Assembly (NCBI RefSeq): GCF_007280575.1
Contig: NZ_VKJP01000001.1
Location: forward strand, 1-64,000
Length of the DNA stretch: 64,000 nucleotides
DNA from: Streptomyces benahoarensis
GTDB lineage: Bacteria > Actinomycetota > Actinomycetes > Streptomycetales > Streptomycetaceae
Direction of reading: 5' to 3'
In this document: piece after piece, positions 8,621-16,329 of the stretch
How positions within the stretch are numbered: position 1 is the stretch's first letter
Layout: the number at the start of each line of letters is the position of its first letter
Position numbers and translations under genes: made by a program
The notes under the pieces: model-generated
What the model was told of the DNA's origin: nothing
Databases searched by the model: none
What the model saw: only the letters and a program-made list of their open reading frames with translations

Positions 8621-9469
8621 TCAGACGAGGTGAGGCACGTGCAGCCTTTCCCAGCTGGACTTACCCGGAACCCCGTCGGCGTCGCTGCCCGAGAAGCCGA
8701 GCTTGCCCTGCCAGACCGCGTAGGATTCCACGTCTCCCGATTCCCATACGTCGGTCTCGTCACCGGGTGGGTACCGGTTGCATCCTTCAGCGATGAGCCG
8801 ATTGTGCATGGCCGCGATGACCGGCGACTTCTGGCCGGTGTGGAAGAAGGCCGGACCGGGGAACGGCTCGGTGGCCCGCGGCTGCGTCACGAAGACAGGC
8901 CATGATCCGGGATCGACGTGGTCGTTCTCCGGCACGTGGGCGTGCGCGTACCAGCCGCCCTCGGACTCCCACTTACTCTCGGAGCGATGCGCGGTGAAAT
9001 CGGTGGGCCGACCCATGGGCCACGTGTTCGGCACACCCCAGGAGTGAACCCATGCGTTGAGTTCTTCCCATCCCTTGCACGGGGTATCGGCCAGATTGGC
9101 GTACACCTTGCCGTCGACACGACAGTGCGGGAAGAACAGCGCCTCGATCTGGATGACGACCTTGCCCGCGCGATTGGTGTGGGTGCCGCCAGCCAAGTCG
9201 CGTAGGGCCTTGCTCCGGGACGTGGCGGGGAAGAACTGGGCGAAGGCCCCGGTGAAGGGGTTCCACAGGAGATGCGGGGCCATCCCTATCCCGCTGTGCG
9301 TGAAGAAGCTCTTCAGATTGGCGAATGGCACCAAGTCCTGCGGAGCCGCCGCGCTGGCGATGCGGTCCGCCGTGATGTGCGCGATCGCTTTCGCCGGGAA
9401 CGCCGGGTCACAAGGAGCATGGTCACCGACATCTGCGTTGATGGCCTGAGGCATCCATATATCGGGCAT
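8621..9469 (-). CDS. Endolysin-like protein with C-terminal peptidoglycan-binding repeat
   Basis: 282 aa. The N-terminal domain (about residues 10-160) contains HITADRIAS, then SGIGMAPHLLWNPFTG and FFPATSRSKALR..GG.HTNR, as in actinobacterial and phage amidase-like cell-wall hydrolases. The C-terminal repeat (FFHTGQKSPVIAAMHNRLIAEG, then SYAVWQGKLGFSGSDADG) is a PG-binding module. The start is ATG 9469 behind AGGAGGAA. No signal peptide was seen. The tail shares the SYAxWQxxLG...SDADGxPG pattern with the next gene, 167 bp downstream, so the two are a paralogous or recombined pair. Probably prophage- or plasmid-derived. Confidence 0.75.
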   Translation of the reverse strand: MPDIWMPQAINADVGDHAPCDPAFPAKAIAHITADRIASAAAPQDLVPFANLKSFFTHSGIGMAPHLLWNPFTGAFAQFFPATSRSKALRDLAGGTHTNRAGKVVIQIEALFFPHCRVDGKVYANLADTPCKGWEELNAWVHSWGVPNTWPMGRPTDFTAHRSESKWESEGGWYAHAHVPENDHVDPGSWPVFVTQPRATEPFPGPAFFHTGQKSPVIAAMHNRLIAEGCNRYPPGDETDVWESGDVESYAVWQGKLGFSGSDADGVPGKSSWERLHVPHLV

Positions 9470-10066
9470 GGTGAAACTTCCTCCTGCCTGCCGTCGAGCC
9501 CAGGAGTTGAAGCGGTGAGGGCGTACCGGCTGATAACTCCAAAGCCTCATACCGGGGTTCCGGTAGTCGTCGGTACAGAGGTACCTCTCTGGGCATGTGC
9601 AATGCTTGATTCGATTCTCTTACGGGGTGCGTGGTTCAGCCACTGGTGGGGCAGGCCGGAAGATCGATCGGGGGCCATTCGTCCCGTCCGGCGGGCAGAG
9701 ACACGCACCTCAGCCGCTCGGGCAGGCCGATTACCCCGCTGGTCCGCTCAATTGACGCACCCGGGCATACACCCGTCGGCAGAGCACTTCGCGCAGAGCA
9801 GGTTCGTGGGGCTCCCCCGCCTGAGGGCATCGTCCGCCGAGTGGCGGCACCGGGGGCACCCAAGCTGCATCATCGTTGCCGACCCGGTTGATGCAGACGG
9901 GCCGGCAGTGGCTCCGTCCCGGCCCGGCGCTGCGGCTGCACTACTCCATTCCGCCCGCCTGGGCAGGCCATCAGGGTGGTACTGAGGCCGGCGCATGGAC
10001 CTCGCTGCCGGTGCCGGGGACCTCTTCCGTATGCATACGCCCCTCCCCCAAGACGGGGAACGCCGA
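9470..10066. other. Intergenic region, mostly empty
   Basis: About 600 bases between divergent genes. It must hold promoters for the endolysin-like gene and the protease. Apart from the small zinc-ribbon candidate at 9748-9873, I see no homology, hairpin or repeat that I would call. Confidence 0.5.
9748..9873 (-). CDS. Candidate 41-aa zinc-ribbon protein
   Basis: A short reading frame starting ATGATG. It contains CPRC at residues 5-8 and a CAKC...CMPGC cluster near the end, enough cysteines for one structural zinc. Third codon positions are strongly G/C, consistent with coding. No convincing ribosome-binding site precedes it and the protein is too short for a family call. It may be real or chance. 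Confidence 0.3.
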   Translation of the reverse strand: MMQLGCPRCRHSADDALRRGSPTNLLCAKCSADGCMPGCVN

Positions 10067-11134
10067 GTGCCGAAGCCGGGCAATTGCTTCTGCACCATTG
10101 TGCCGCCGTTCGTCCTTGAGAGACTCGCCGAGTCGGACGACCCCAAGGTGAGCGAGTCCGCCCGCGCCACCCTCGAGGCTGACGCCGAGGCCGCGTTCCG
10201 GGCCTTCCGGATCGAATCGCCCGGCCTCATGGCGCCGGCCGCTCCAGCAGCCGAGCCCCGTCTGGAGCGGACGATCTTCGACGCCCACCACGGCCTCGGG
10301 TTGCCCGGCGATGTGGTCAGGCCCGACGGGGCCGATCCGGTCGCGGACGGCTGCGTCAACCGCGCCTACGACGCCCTCGGCCTCACCTTCAACCTCTACA
10401 AGGAGGCGTACGGCCGAAACTCGGTCGACGGCAACAACATGCCGCTGGACGCCAGCGTCCACTACCGCCGCAGCTACAACAACGCGTTCTGGGACGGCGA
10501 ACGTATGGTCTTCGGCGACGGTGACGGACAGGTCTTCAACGACTTCACCGTGGCCGTCGATATTCCCGCCCACGAAATGACCCACGCGGTCACGCAATTC
10601 ACCGCGGGGCTCGTGTATCAGGATCAGTCGGGCGCCCTCAACGAGTCGATCTCCGATGTATTCGGCTCGCTGGCCAAGCAGTTCGCCCGACGCCAGACCG
10701 CCGAACAGGCGGACTGGCTGATCGGTGCCGGAATCTTCACCCCCACGGTGCAGGCGCAGGCCCTGCGGTCGTTGAAGTCTCCGGGCACGGCCTTCAACGA
10801 CCGCCGGCTGGGCGGTAAGGACCCCCAACCGGACAACATGGCCGCATTCGTCGAGACGAGCCAAGATGACGGCGGAGTCCACACGAACTCGGGCATCCCC
10901 AACCACGCCTTCTACCTTGTCGCGACCGGCATCGGCGGCTTCGCCTGGGAGAAGGCCGGCCAGATCTGGTACGACACGATCACCTCCGGCGAACTGGATC
11001 CGAACGCCACTTTCCAGGATTTCGCCCGAGCGACGCTCGCCGCCGCGGCAAAGCGCTACGGCAAGGGACTGGAGTACGAGGCGGTCCTCAAGGCGTGGTT
11101 CGAGGTGGGTGTGAGCGGGAACAGCAATGGCTGA
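10067..11134 (+). CDS. Protealysin-like M4 zinc metalloprotease
   Basis: Thermolysin-fold endopeptidase of about 355 aa. The zinc site is complete: HEMTH, then the third ligand in GALNESISD, with the downstream HTNSGIPNHAFY substrate/His motif. There is no signal peptide. The N-terminus has the short cytoplasmic-type propeptide with CxIVPPFVLERLAE, as in protealysin-like enzymes and unlike the long prepro regions of secreted thermolysins. GTG 10067 is preferred because GGGGA lies 7 bases upstream and it gives the short N-terminus typical of the subfamily; ATG 10031 and ATG 9995 are in-frame alternatives. The downstream gene encodes an emfourin-like inhibitor, which supports the subtype. It is likely an intracellular or lysis-released protease. 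Confidence 0.9.
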   Translation: MPKPGNCFCTIVPPFVLERLAESDDPKVSESARATLEADAEAAFRAFRIESPGLMAPAAPAAEPRLERTIFDAHHGLGLPGDVVRPDGADPVADGCVNRAYDALGLTFNLYKEAYGRNSVDGNNMPLDASVHYRRSYNNAFWDGERMVFGDGDGQVFNDFTVAVDIPAHEMTHAVTQFTAGLVYQDQSGALNESISDVFGSLAKQFARRQTAEQADWLIGAGIFTPTVQAQALRSLKSPGTAFNDRRLGGKDPQPDNMAAFVETSQDDGGVHTNSGIPNHAFYLVATGIGGFAWEKAGQIWYDTITSGELDPNATFQDFARATLAAAAKRYGKGLEYEAVLKAWFEVGVSGNSNG

Positions 11135-11179
11135 TCTGGTCTCATCCCGGCCCCTGAGCTGCCCGGTCGCGCCGGCGCC

Positions 11180-11446
11180 ATGCGGATCCGGGTGACCAGG
11201 AGCGGCGGCCTGGCCGGGTTGACACGCCAGGTCGAGCTGGACACCTCCGGCCGGCCTGACGCAGCCGAATGGGAACGCCTCGCGCTCGCCGCCATCGCCG
11301 ACAGCCTGGCCGAGTCCACCCCTGGTGTGCCGGACGGCTTCCGGTACACCGTGACCGTGGACGACCGCACCGTCGAATTCGCCGATCCGGGCCTCAGCGA
11401 AGCCCAGGACGAACTGGTCGACCGTGTGCTTCGGGAAGGCACATAG
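11180..11446 (+). CDS. Emfourin-like inhibitor of the M4 protease
   Basis: 88-aa acidic protein with no signal sequence, 45 bp after the protease gene on the same strand. Sequence blocks RVTRSGGLAGLTRQVELDT at the start, YTVTVDD in the middle and DELVDRVL at the end resemble emfourin (M4in), the small cytoplasmic inhibitor encoded beside protealysin in Serratia and found beside similar proteases in actinobacteria. Pairing would keep the protease silent inside the cell. The ribosome-binding site is weak, so translation may be coupled to the upstream gene. The call rests on motif resemblance plus gene order. Confidence 0.7.
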   Translation: MRIRVTRSGGLAGLTRQVELDTSGRPDAAEWERLALAAIADSLAESTPGVPDGFRYTVTVDDRTVEFADPGLSEAQDELVDRVLREGT

Positions 11447-11473
11447 ACGCCGCCTGCCGGGCCTCCTCACCTT

Positions 11474-11616
11474 CCCATGAGCGTCGGCGCACGGCGCATT
11501 CCTCGCGACGCATCCGGGTCGGGCACGGCATCGCGCGCCTGAAGAACTGGCAAGCCCTGGCCCGTCACCTCGGCCAGCTCCCGAAGCCACGGTGGAAGTG
11601 GTTCTTGGAGGTGTAG
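11474..11616 (+). mobile_element. IS5-type transposase C-terminal scar
   Basis: The frame reads SSRRIRVGHGIARLKNWQALARHLGQ before a stop. This matches the last catalytic-Glu region of IS5/IS1182-like DDE transposases (RIRVEHGIA.LK.WRALAR). The first two catalytic Asp blocks are absent and no terminal inverted repeats were found, so it is a decayed end. It lies directly upstream of the lasso-peptide genes and may mark how they arrived. Confidence 0.6.
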
Positions 11617-11624
11617 CAGTCCGG

Positions 11625-11652
11625 TTGCGGGGCATTCGGCGGAGAGTAGCCT
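11625..11652 (+). promoter_or_regulatory. Possible promoter of the lasso operon
   Basis: TTGCGG (11625-11630) and TAGCCT (11647-11652) are spaced 16 bp apart, 35 bp before the precursor start. A seven-codon frame (11660-11683) ends three bases before the precursor ATG and covers its ribosome-binding site, so translation of one may influence the other. Based on consensus resemblance only. Confidence 0.25.
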
Positions 11653-11686
11653 GGAGTTGATGTTCTGCCAGTTCTGGAGGTAGGCG

Positions 11687-11803
11687 ATGTTTCTCCGATT
11701 GCTGCGGCGCCGTAAGCCGCATCGGCTCGTCCTTCTCGGTAACGGCCGTCTGATCCGCGGCTTCAGCGGCGGGCTCTACGACGGTCACGGATACCAGTCC
11801 TGA
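11687..11803 (+). CDS. Lasso peptide precursor (candidate)
   Basis: 38-aa reading frame with a good ribosome-binding site (TGGAGG, 7 bases before ATG) and a spacing of 33 bp to the B-protein gene. The N-terminal part is very basic (four Arg and one Lys within residues 4-10), followed by a short hydrophobic stretch and then Gly-rich sequence. The only acidic residue is Asp32. A lasso ring joins a residue-1 amine to an Asp/Glu side chain at position 7-9, so Gly25 with Asp32 is the only fit: core GFSGGLYDGHGYQS, an eight-residue ring and a six-residue tail. The residue two before the cut is Ile23, where lasso leaders usually have Thr, and no YxxP leader motif is visible. The precursor role is inferred from context and this geometry. 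Confidence 0.65.
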   Translation: MFLRLLRRRKPHRLVLLGNGRLIRGFSGGLYDGHGYQS

Positions 11804-11836
11804 AACCGTTCACGGTGGAATCCTGGAGGATATGCG

Positions 11837-12460
11837 GTGGCAGAGGACAGTGATGCCCTGGCAGCCATGGCAAGGGCCCTCTCACCGCATTGCCGTGTCA
11901 CCCGGATGTCCGACGGGGCACTGATCGCGGACTGGAAGCGGACGCGTTTTCTCGGATTGGCGACGACGGAAGTCCAGAAATTCACTTCCGGAATCCCTGA
12001 GGAACGCGCCGAAATTATCTCCGGTCTTATGCGTGCCGGGTGCGCGGCGGGCCGCCGGAAGAAATATGCGGACGTCGGCGTCGGGCTCCGGTTGGGTGGA
12101 GTGCACCTGCTGATCCGGACCCTTGGATTCGGGCGCGTCCTGCGGCTGCTGCCCTTGGCCGCCCCGGATTATGCCCGTGCGGACCTCCCCTCCGCGGAGG
12201 AGGTCGGACGGCTGAAGCGAGCAGTGCAGTCACACAGCAGCAGAAGCTGGTTCGTCAACGGCGACTGCAAGTCCGAGGCGGTGACGGCCTTCGTCCTGCT
12301 GCGGCGGCGTGGCCTGAAAGCCGTACTCCACGTGGGTGTGCGTGAACACCCGTTCGCCCTGCACGCGTGGACAGCCTCGGGCGGTGTGTGCATCCCCGAC
12401 GCCGATCCGCGAGGGCACGCCTTCACGCCGGTGCTCTCGTTCGGCTGCGGAGGACAGTGA
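11837..12460 (+). CDS. Lasso peptide B protein, RRE fused to leader peptidase
   Basis: 207 aa. Residues about 19-68 (VTRMSDGALIADWKRTRFLGL...) look like a PqqD/RRE precursor-binding domain. Residues about 120-207 are the transglutaminase-like peptidase with Cys144 (NGDCKSEA), His176 (LHAW) and Asp188 or Asp190 as the likely triad. It should recognise the precursor and cut off the leader. GTG 11837 follows TGGAGG at good distance. Actinobacterial lasso clusters usually split RRE (B1) and peptidase (B2) into two genes; this single 207-aa protein is laid out like the McjB type. Base composition is less GC-rich than in flanking genes. It could instead be a plain B2 whose N-terminus is not an RRE. 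Confidence 0.85.
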   Translation: MAEDSDALAAMARALSPHCRVTRMSDGALIADWKRTRFLGLATTEVQKFTSGIPEERAEIISGLMRAGCAAGRRKKYADVGVGLRLGGVHLLIRTLGFGRVLRLLPLAAPDYARADLPSAEEVGRLKRAVQSHSSRSWFVNGDCKSEAVTAFVLLRRRGLKAVLHVGVREHPFALHAWTASGGVCIPDADPRGHAFTPVLSFGCGGQ

Positions 12461-12461
12461 C

Positions 12462-14279
12462 ATGGATGCGCTCCGCCTCGAATGGGCCGGGGGCGCACCG
12501 AGGCTCCTGACGAGCGAAGCCATGGCGCGTCAGGGACTCGTGACGACGGTCTCCTCGCGGGCCGGCACCGCGGCCGTCGTCGGCTGGGTCGGCTCGGCCC
12601 GTGACCGGGCGGCGGGCGCGCGCGGCCTCCTCGACTCCGGCGGGCAGGGGGCCGCCCCGCCTGTGCCGGCCGGCGACTACGCGGCTGTTGTGGTGTACCG
12701 CGACCGCATCCTTCTGACGCGCGACGAGCAGGCACGCATCCCGCTGTTCTTCAGGGAGTCCGGTGGCCGCGTGAACGCCGTGAGCACCTCGGTCCGCTGC
12801 CTGGGGAGCGTCGCAGAGCTGGACCCCCGCTACTTCTGCCGCTACCTCACCGGGAACCTGGCGCAACCGCACGCGGACCTCACCCCTTTCGCCGGGGTGC
12901 ACCGCGTCCTCGGCGGCGAGGTGGTCGAGCTGTCGCACACCGGGCAGATGCGCCGTCGTACGCTGCGACGCGCCCGTCGGGCCACTGACCCGCCCGAGCC
13001 GACTGCCGGCGGCTCCTGCCTGGCTGAGGCCGCGCAGGAGTTGCGTCTCGCGCTGGAGAACGCTGTCGGACGCCGCATGGGCACGACGACGGCATGCCAT
13101 GTCTCGGGCGGCACCGACTCCACCAGCGTCGCGCTGCTCGCCGCACGCCTGCTGGCCACGGAACGGGGCGGCGCCGGGGAGGACCTGGTCCTGCTCGCCG
13201 GGCGATTCTCCCGCGGGGAGCTGGCCGCGGAGCGGTCGTACCTCGACGTCGCGATGGAGGAGATCTGCCGTCACACCCCCGCGGCCCGCCCCGTGATCGT
13301 CGATGCCGACGACGTGGCCGACTTCGACGACTTCCAGCACCACGCGGGAGACGCCGACGAGCCTCATGCGCACGCCTTCCGTGCCCCGTTCTGGGCCAGG
13401 CTGCACGCCGCGGTCGCGGAACTGGGCTGTGACACGCTCCTGACCGGCTGCGGGGCCGATCCGATCGTGGACGCCAACCCGTTCCACCTGCACAGGCTGG
13501 CCCGCACGGGGCAGCTCCGGCAGATGACCGAGCAGGCACGTGCCTGGGCCGCGGGAAGCGAGCGGGGCTTGCGGGACATCGTCCGCACCTACGTGGTGCA
13601 GCCGACCGCGCCGCTGGCAGCCGAACGGATCACCGCGCTCCTCCGCGGCGGAACCGTTCTCGGCGGCCTCGGCACCTTCAACCGCCCCAGATGGCTGCGA
13701 TCCGGATTCGCGCGCGCTCACGGCTATCGGGATGCGGGCATCGCGGAGAGCCGGTTCGTGTTCGGGCGCAAGCCGGAACGGTCGCTCTACGACGCCGCCA
13801 ATTACGCCGCCGCTCCCGACCTGGTGTCCTGGCAGCGCGCACGACGGGACGGGTTCTTCCTCTCGCACCCCTTCCTCGACCCGGAGGTCGTCGCCACGAT
13901 GAGCCGCCTGCCCGCCGCAGCCACGTTCCAGCCGGGCCGTCCGAAGGCCGTTCTCCGTGAGGCCATGGCGGATCTCCTCCCGGCCCCGATCCACGGCCGG
14001 GCGGTCAAGGTGCCCTTCAACGACCTCTACTCCCGCGGCCTGCGGATACACGGCGACGAACTCATCGCCCTGTGCCGCTCCGCCCGACATCCGCTGATCG
14101 CGGAGATGTTCGACGTCGAGACGCTGTGCCGGGCCGTGCGGGAGGCCCAGCTCGGCCTGGGGGACTCGTACTCCTGGGATCGCGTGAACAGGTCGCTCGC
14201 CCTGGTGGCTTGGCTGGAGCGACTGGACCGGCATTCCGGCGCGCCCGACGCGACGGTGCCCGTCACCGCTGGCTCTTGA
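12462..14279 (+). CDS. Lasso peptide cyclase (asparagine-synthetase-like)
   Basis: 605 aa, starting one base after the stop of the B gene with AGGA upstream. An N-terminal glutaminase-like fold (residues 1-200) lacks the Cys2 nucleophile of true asparagine synthetases, as expected for lasso macrolactam synthetases. The PPi-loop SGGTDS lies at residues 215-220 and binds ATP to adenylate the acidic side chain of the core, after which the freed N-terminus closes the ring. The rest (LTGCGADPIVD, then HPFLDPEVVATMSRLP and GRPKAVLREAM) matches the synthetase half. It completes an A-B-C set; no exporter gene of the ABC type is adjacent. Confidence 0.9.
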   Translation: MDALRLEWAGGAPRLLTSEAMARQGLVTTVSSRAGTAAVVGWVGSARDRAAGARGLLDSGGQGAAPPVPAGDYAAVVVYRDRILLTRDEQARIPLFFRESGGRVNAVSTSVRCLGSVAELDPRYFCRYLTGNLAQPHADLTPFAGVHRVLGGEVVELSHTGQMRRRTLRRARRATDPPEPTAGGSCLAEAAQELRLALENAVGRRMGTTTACHVSGGTDSTSVALLAARLLATERGGAGEDLVLLAGRFSRGELAAERSYLDVAMEEICRHTPAARPVIVDADDVADFDDFQHHAGDADEPHAHAFRAPFWARLHAAVAELGCDTLLTGCGADPIVDANPFHLHRLARTGQLRQMTEQARAWAAGSERGLRDIVRTYVVQPTAPLAAERITALLRGGTVLGGLGTFNRPRWLRSGFARAHGYRDAGIAESRFVFGRKPERSLYDAANYAAAPDLVSWQRARRDGFFLSHPFLDPEVVATMSRLPAAATFQPGRPKAVLREAMADLLPAPIHGRAVKVPFNDLYSRGLRIHGDELIALCRSARHPLIAEMFDVETLCRAVREAQLGLGDSYSWDRVNRSLALVAWLERLDRHSGAPDATVPVTAGS

Positions 14280-15573
14280 TGTCCCACAGGGTCCGCTCGA
14301 CCGGGCCGGTGAACAGGTCGACGAGGCCGTACCGGCCCACCAGTTCGCGTGCTTGCTCAGGGGTGGCGATGCTGTCTTCCTCGCCTTTCCGCCCAATGGC
14401 TGTCTGCACGCTCGCGCCGTGCGTGCCGAACCTCCAGTAGACGGTGACGAACCGCGGATCCCTTGTGCGTTCGTCGATCGCATTGTTCTCGTGCACCCTG
14501 GCACGGTAGATGAGAGAGTCCAGACCGCTCTTCTGTTGCTCCTTCACCCATCCGGGGACTTTTTCCTTACCCCAGGAGTACGCCACGAAGTCGAGCGGTG
14601 GCTGCAGCACCAGCCGGTCCTTGCGCGCGAGGCTCGCGGTGGCATAGAACGCCACCTGGTCGTACGACGTGTCCTTGGGCAGTTGCACCACCACTTTTGT
14701 GGCGAAGGTGTCTTTCGACTCAACCCATTGTCCATAGGGCATCCACGGTTGTGCTTCGACCAACTGCCCGGGCTGGTGAATCTCCCGGCGGGAGAGCGGG
14801 TTCACTTCCGAGGACTTGCGCCACTGCTCGGCATCGGTTCGCCACTGCTGGCGAAGTCGGTCCTCCCGACTCAGCGGAACCTTTTTCCCCATGACGTGGA
14901 ACTCGGTGCCGAGCACGTAGAAACCCACGTCGCCGTTGTTCTGGAGGGTGATGTCGACCGGTACGGCGAATGCCTTGCGGTCCTTGCTCAGCACCGCCTT
15001 TCCCATGGACAACGTGATGAGCGGCCTGGTTTGTCGCTGGAACGGCTGGTAGAGGTCCTGGTAGCCGAAATTGGCGATCGCGATGACCGAGGAGACGCTC
15101 AGCGCGGCGGCCACCCGCTTCGGAGCGGGGATCACGACCGACGTCCGCCACACCGCGAAGACAGCGCACGCCGAACCCGCCGTGAGCGCGCCGAACAGCG
15201 CCGGGTAGGCGGCGGAATCGCCGTTCTTGACGGTCTGCACCAGGAGCATGGCATTGGTCAGCAAGGCCGCGAACGTGCCGATCAGCGCAACCAGACCGGA
15301 GTAGGGGAAGGTCTGCCGGATCCAGTGGTCCAGGACCGCGGCGGTGCCCACGAGCGTGGTGAACGAGACCACGAGAAGGACGGCACCGGTGATGCGACCG
15401 GCGAAGGTCAGATCATGGACGAAGTCCTCCAGGCCGAACCGAGCCAGCAGCAGAGTGGTCATGAGGAGGACCAGCACGATCACTGCCAGGGCCACCCGCG
15501 ACTGCCAGGTTCCCAGCGAGGGCCCTCGCATTTTCGGGTGTGCGCGGGAGTCAGCCCTGGGGGGAGTTTGCAC
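14263..15573 (-). CDS. Membrane protein of unknown function
   Basis: 436 aa. Five hydrophobic helices lie in the first 180 residues (from VALAVIVLVLLMTTLLL to VAAALSVSSVIAIANF), followed by a roughly 250-residue soluble, probably extracellular, domain with GDVGFYVLGTEFHVMG and a Trp-rich segment. GTG 15573 has a near-perfect AGGAGGTGA eight bases upstream and beats ATG 15531. The gene converges on the lasso cyclase and overlaps its 3' end by 17 bp. It has no ABC or permease signature. A role in lasso immunity is conceivable from position only. Confidence 0.75.
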   Translation of the reverse strand: MQTPPRADSRAHPKMRGPSLGTWQSRVALAVIVLVLLMTTLLLARFGLEDFVHDLTFAGRITGAVLLVVSFTTLVGTAAVLDHWIRQTFPYSGLVALIGTFAALLTNAMLLVQTVKNGDSAAYPALFGALTAGSACAVFAVWRTSVVIPAPKRVAAALSVSSVIAIANFGYQDLYQPFQRQTRPLITLSMGKAVLSKDRKAFAVPVDITLQNNGDVGFYVLGTEFHVMGKKVPLSREDRLRQQWRTDAEQWRKSSEVNPLSRREIHQPGQLVEAQPWMPYGQWVESKDTFATKVVVQLPKDTSYDQVAFYATASLARKDRLVLQPPLDFVAYSWGKEKVPGWVKEQQKSGLDSLIYRARVHENNAIDERTRDPRFVTVYWRFGTHGASVQTAIGRKGEEDSIATPEQARELVGRYGLVDLFTGPVERTLWDIKSQR

Positions 15574-15747
15574 GCGGTCACCTCCTGAGGCCGCCGGTCG
15601 TGCCCTACACGTGTGCAGCACGGACTCAGGAGATCTGCCGCCGCGCCGAGGGTTCGAGCACCATCGTCCGCGGCGATCCATCAGGTCGCCATCCCTGTGC
15701 CCCCGGATGTGCGAGGGGCGATGCCGACGGCCTGGCAGTGGGCAGCC

Positions 15748-16140
15748 TTACAAGGGAAGGCCACCGCGAACGCCGTACCCCCGGGGCGGCTCGTCACGGA
15801 CCGTGCCACCGTGGGCGATGGCCACCGCTTGGCCGATCGCGAGACCCGAGCCGGTGCTGATGCCTTCTCTCTCACGCGATCCGGCGGTGCCCCGCGAAGT
15901 CGCCGGGCGCCCGCGGTGTGGCGGAGGCATCCGGCCGGCAGAGCCGGACCCCCAACGGGCGGTCGGCCAACACCGACACGCAACGACCGCACCGGCGACC
16001 ATGGACACGACCGGCACCAACCACCGGCTGTGGCGTTCGACGGCCTTGACCGTTCTCTCCCGGGAACCCGGCCACGCTCCGGCCGGACACCACACCGCGG
16101 CCCCGGCCAGGAACACGCTGACGGTCACCACGGTCCCCGA
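15748..16140 (-). pseudogene. Sensor histidine kinase remnant
   Basis: The frame ends with GSGLAIGQAVAIAHGGTVR, the G2 box and tail of a histidine kinase ATPase domain. Further upstream in the same frame are two hydrophobic stretches (VVTVSVFLAGAAVW, LVPVVSMVAGAVVACRC) of a membrane sensor. The His box and N box are missing between them, so this is an internally deleted gene. No response regulator survives beside it. Confidence 0.55.
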
Positions 16141-16329
16141 CCGAACGCCACCAGCCCGATCAGCCCGATCAGCCCGACCCACCGCATGGGTACGGCCGCT
16201 GAACCGAGGGCGGGCAGGGGGAGGGCCGAGCCGGAACCGCGGGCGAGCCGGTGGACCCACGATGTTCGCCTGCGGACGGCGGTGCGGTGAGCGTTTGCCG
16301 GACCCGCCGGACGGCGGCAGGCTGGGAAC

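Noticed and set aside
12423-14504. Long minus-strand frame opposite the lasso cyclase
   Set aside because: Antisense shadow of a gene with clear SGGTDS and synthetase motifs.
14263-15573. Membrane gene as the lasso exporter
   Set aside because: No Walker motifs or transporter signature and opposite orientation; kept only as a weak immunity candidate.
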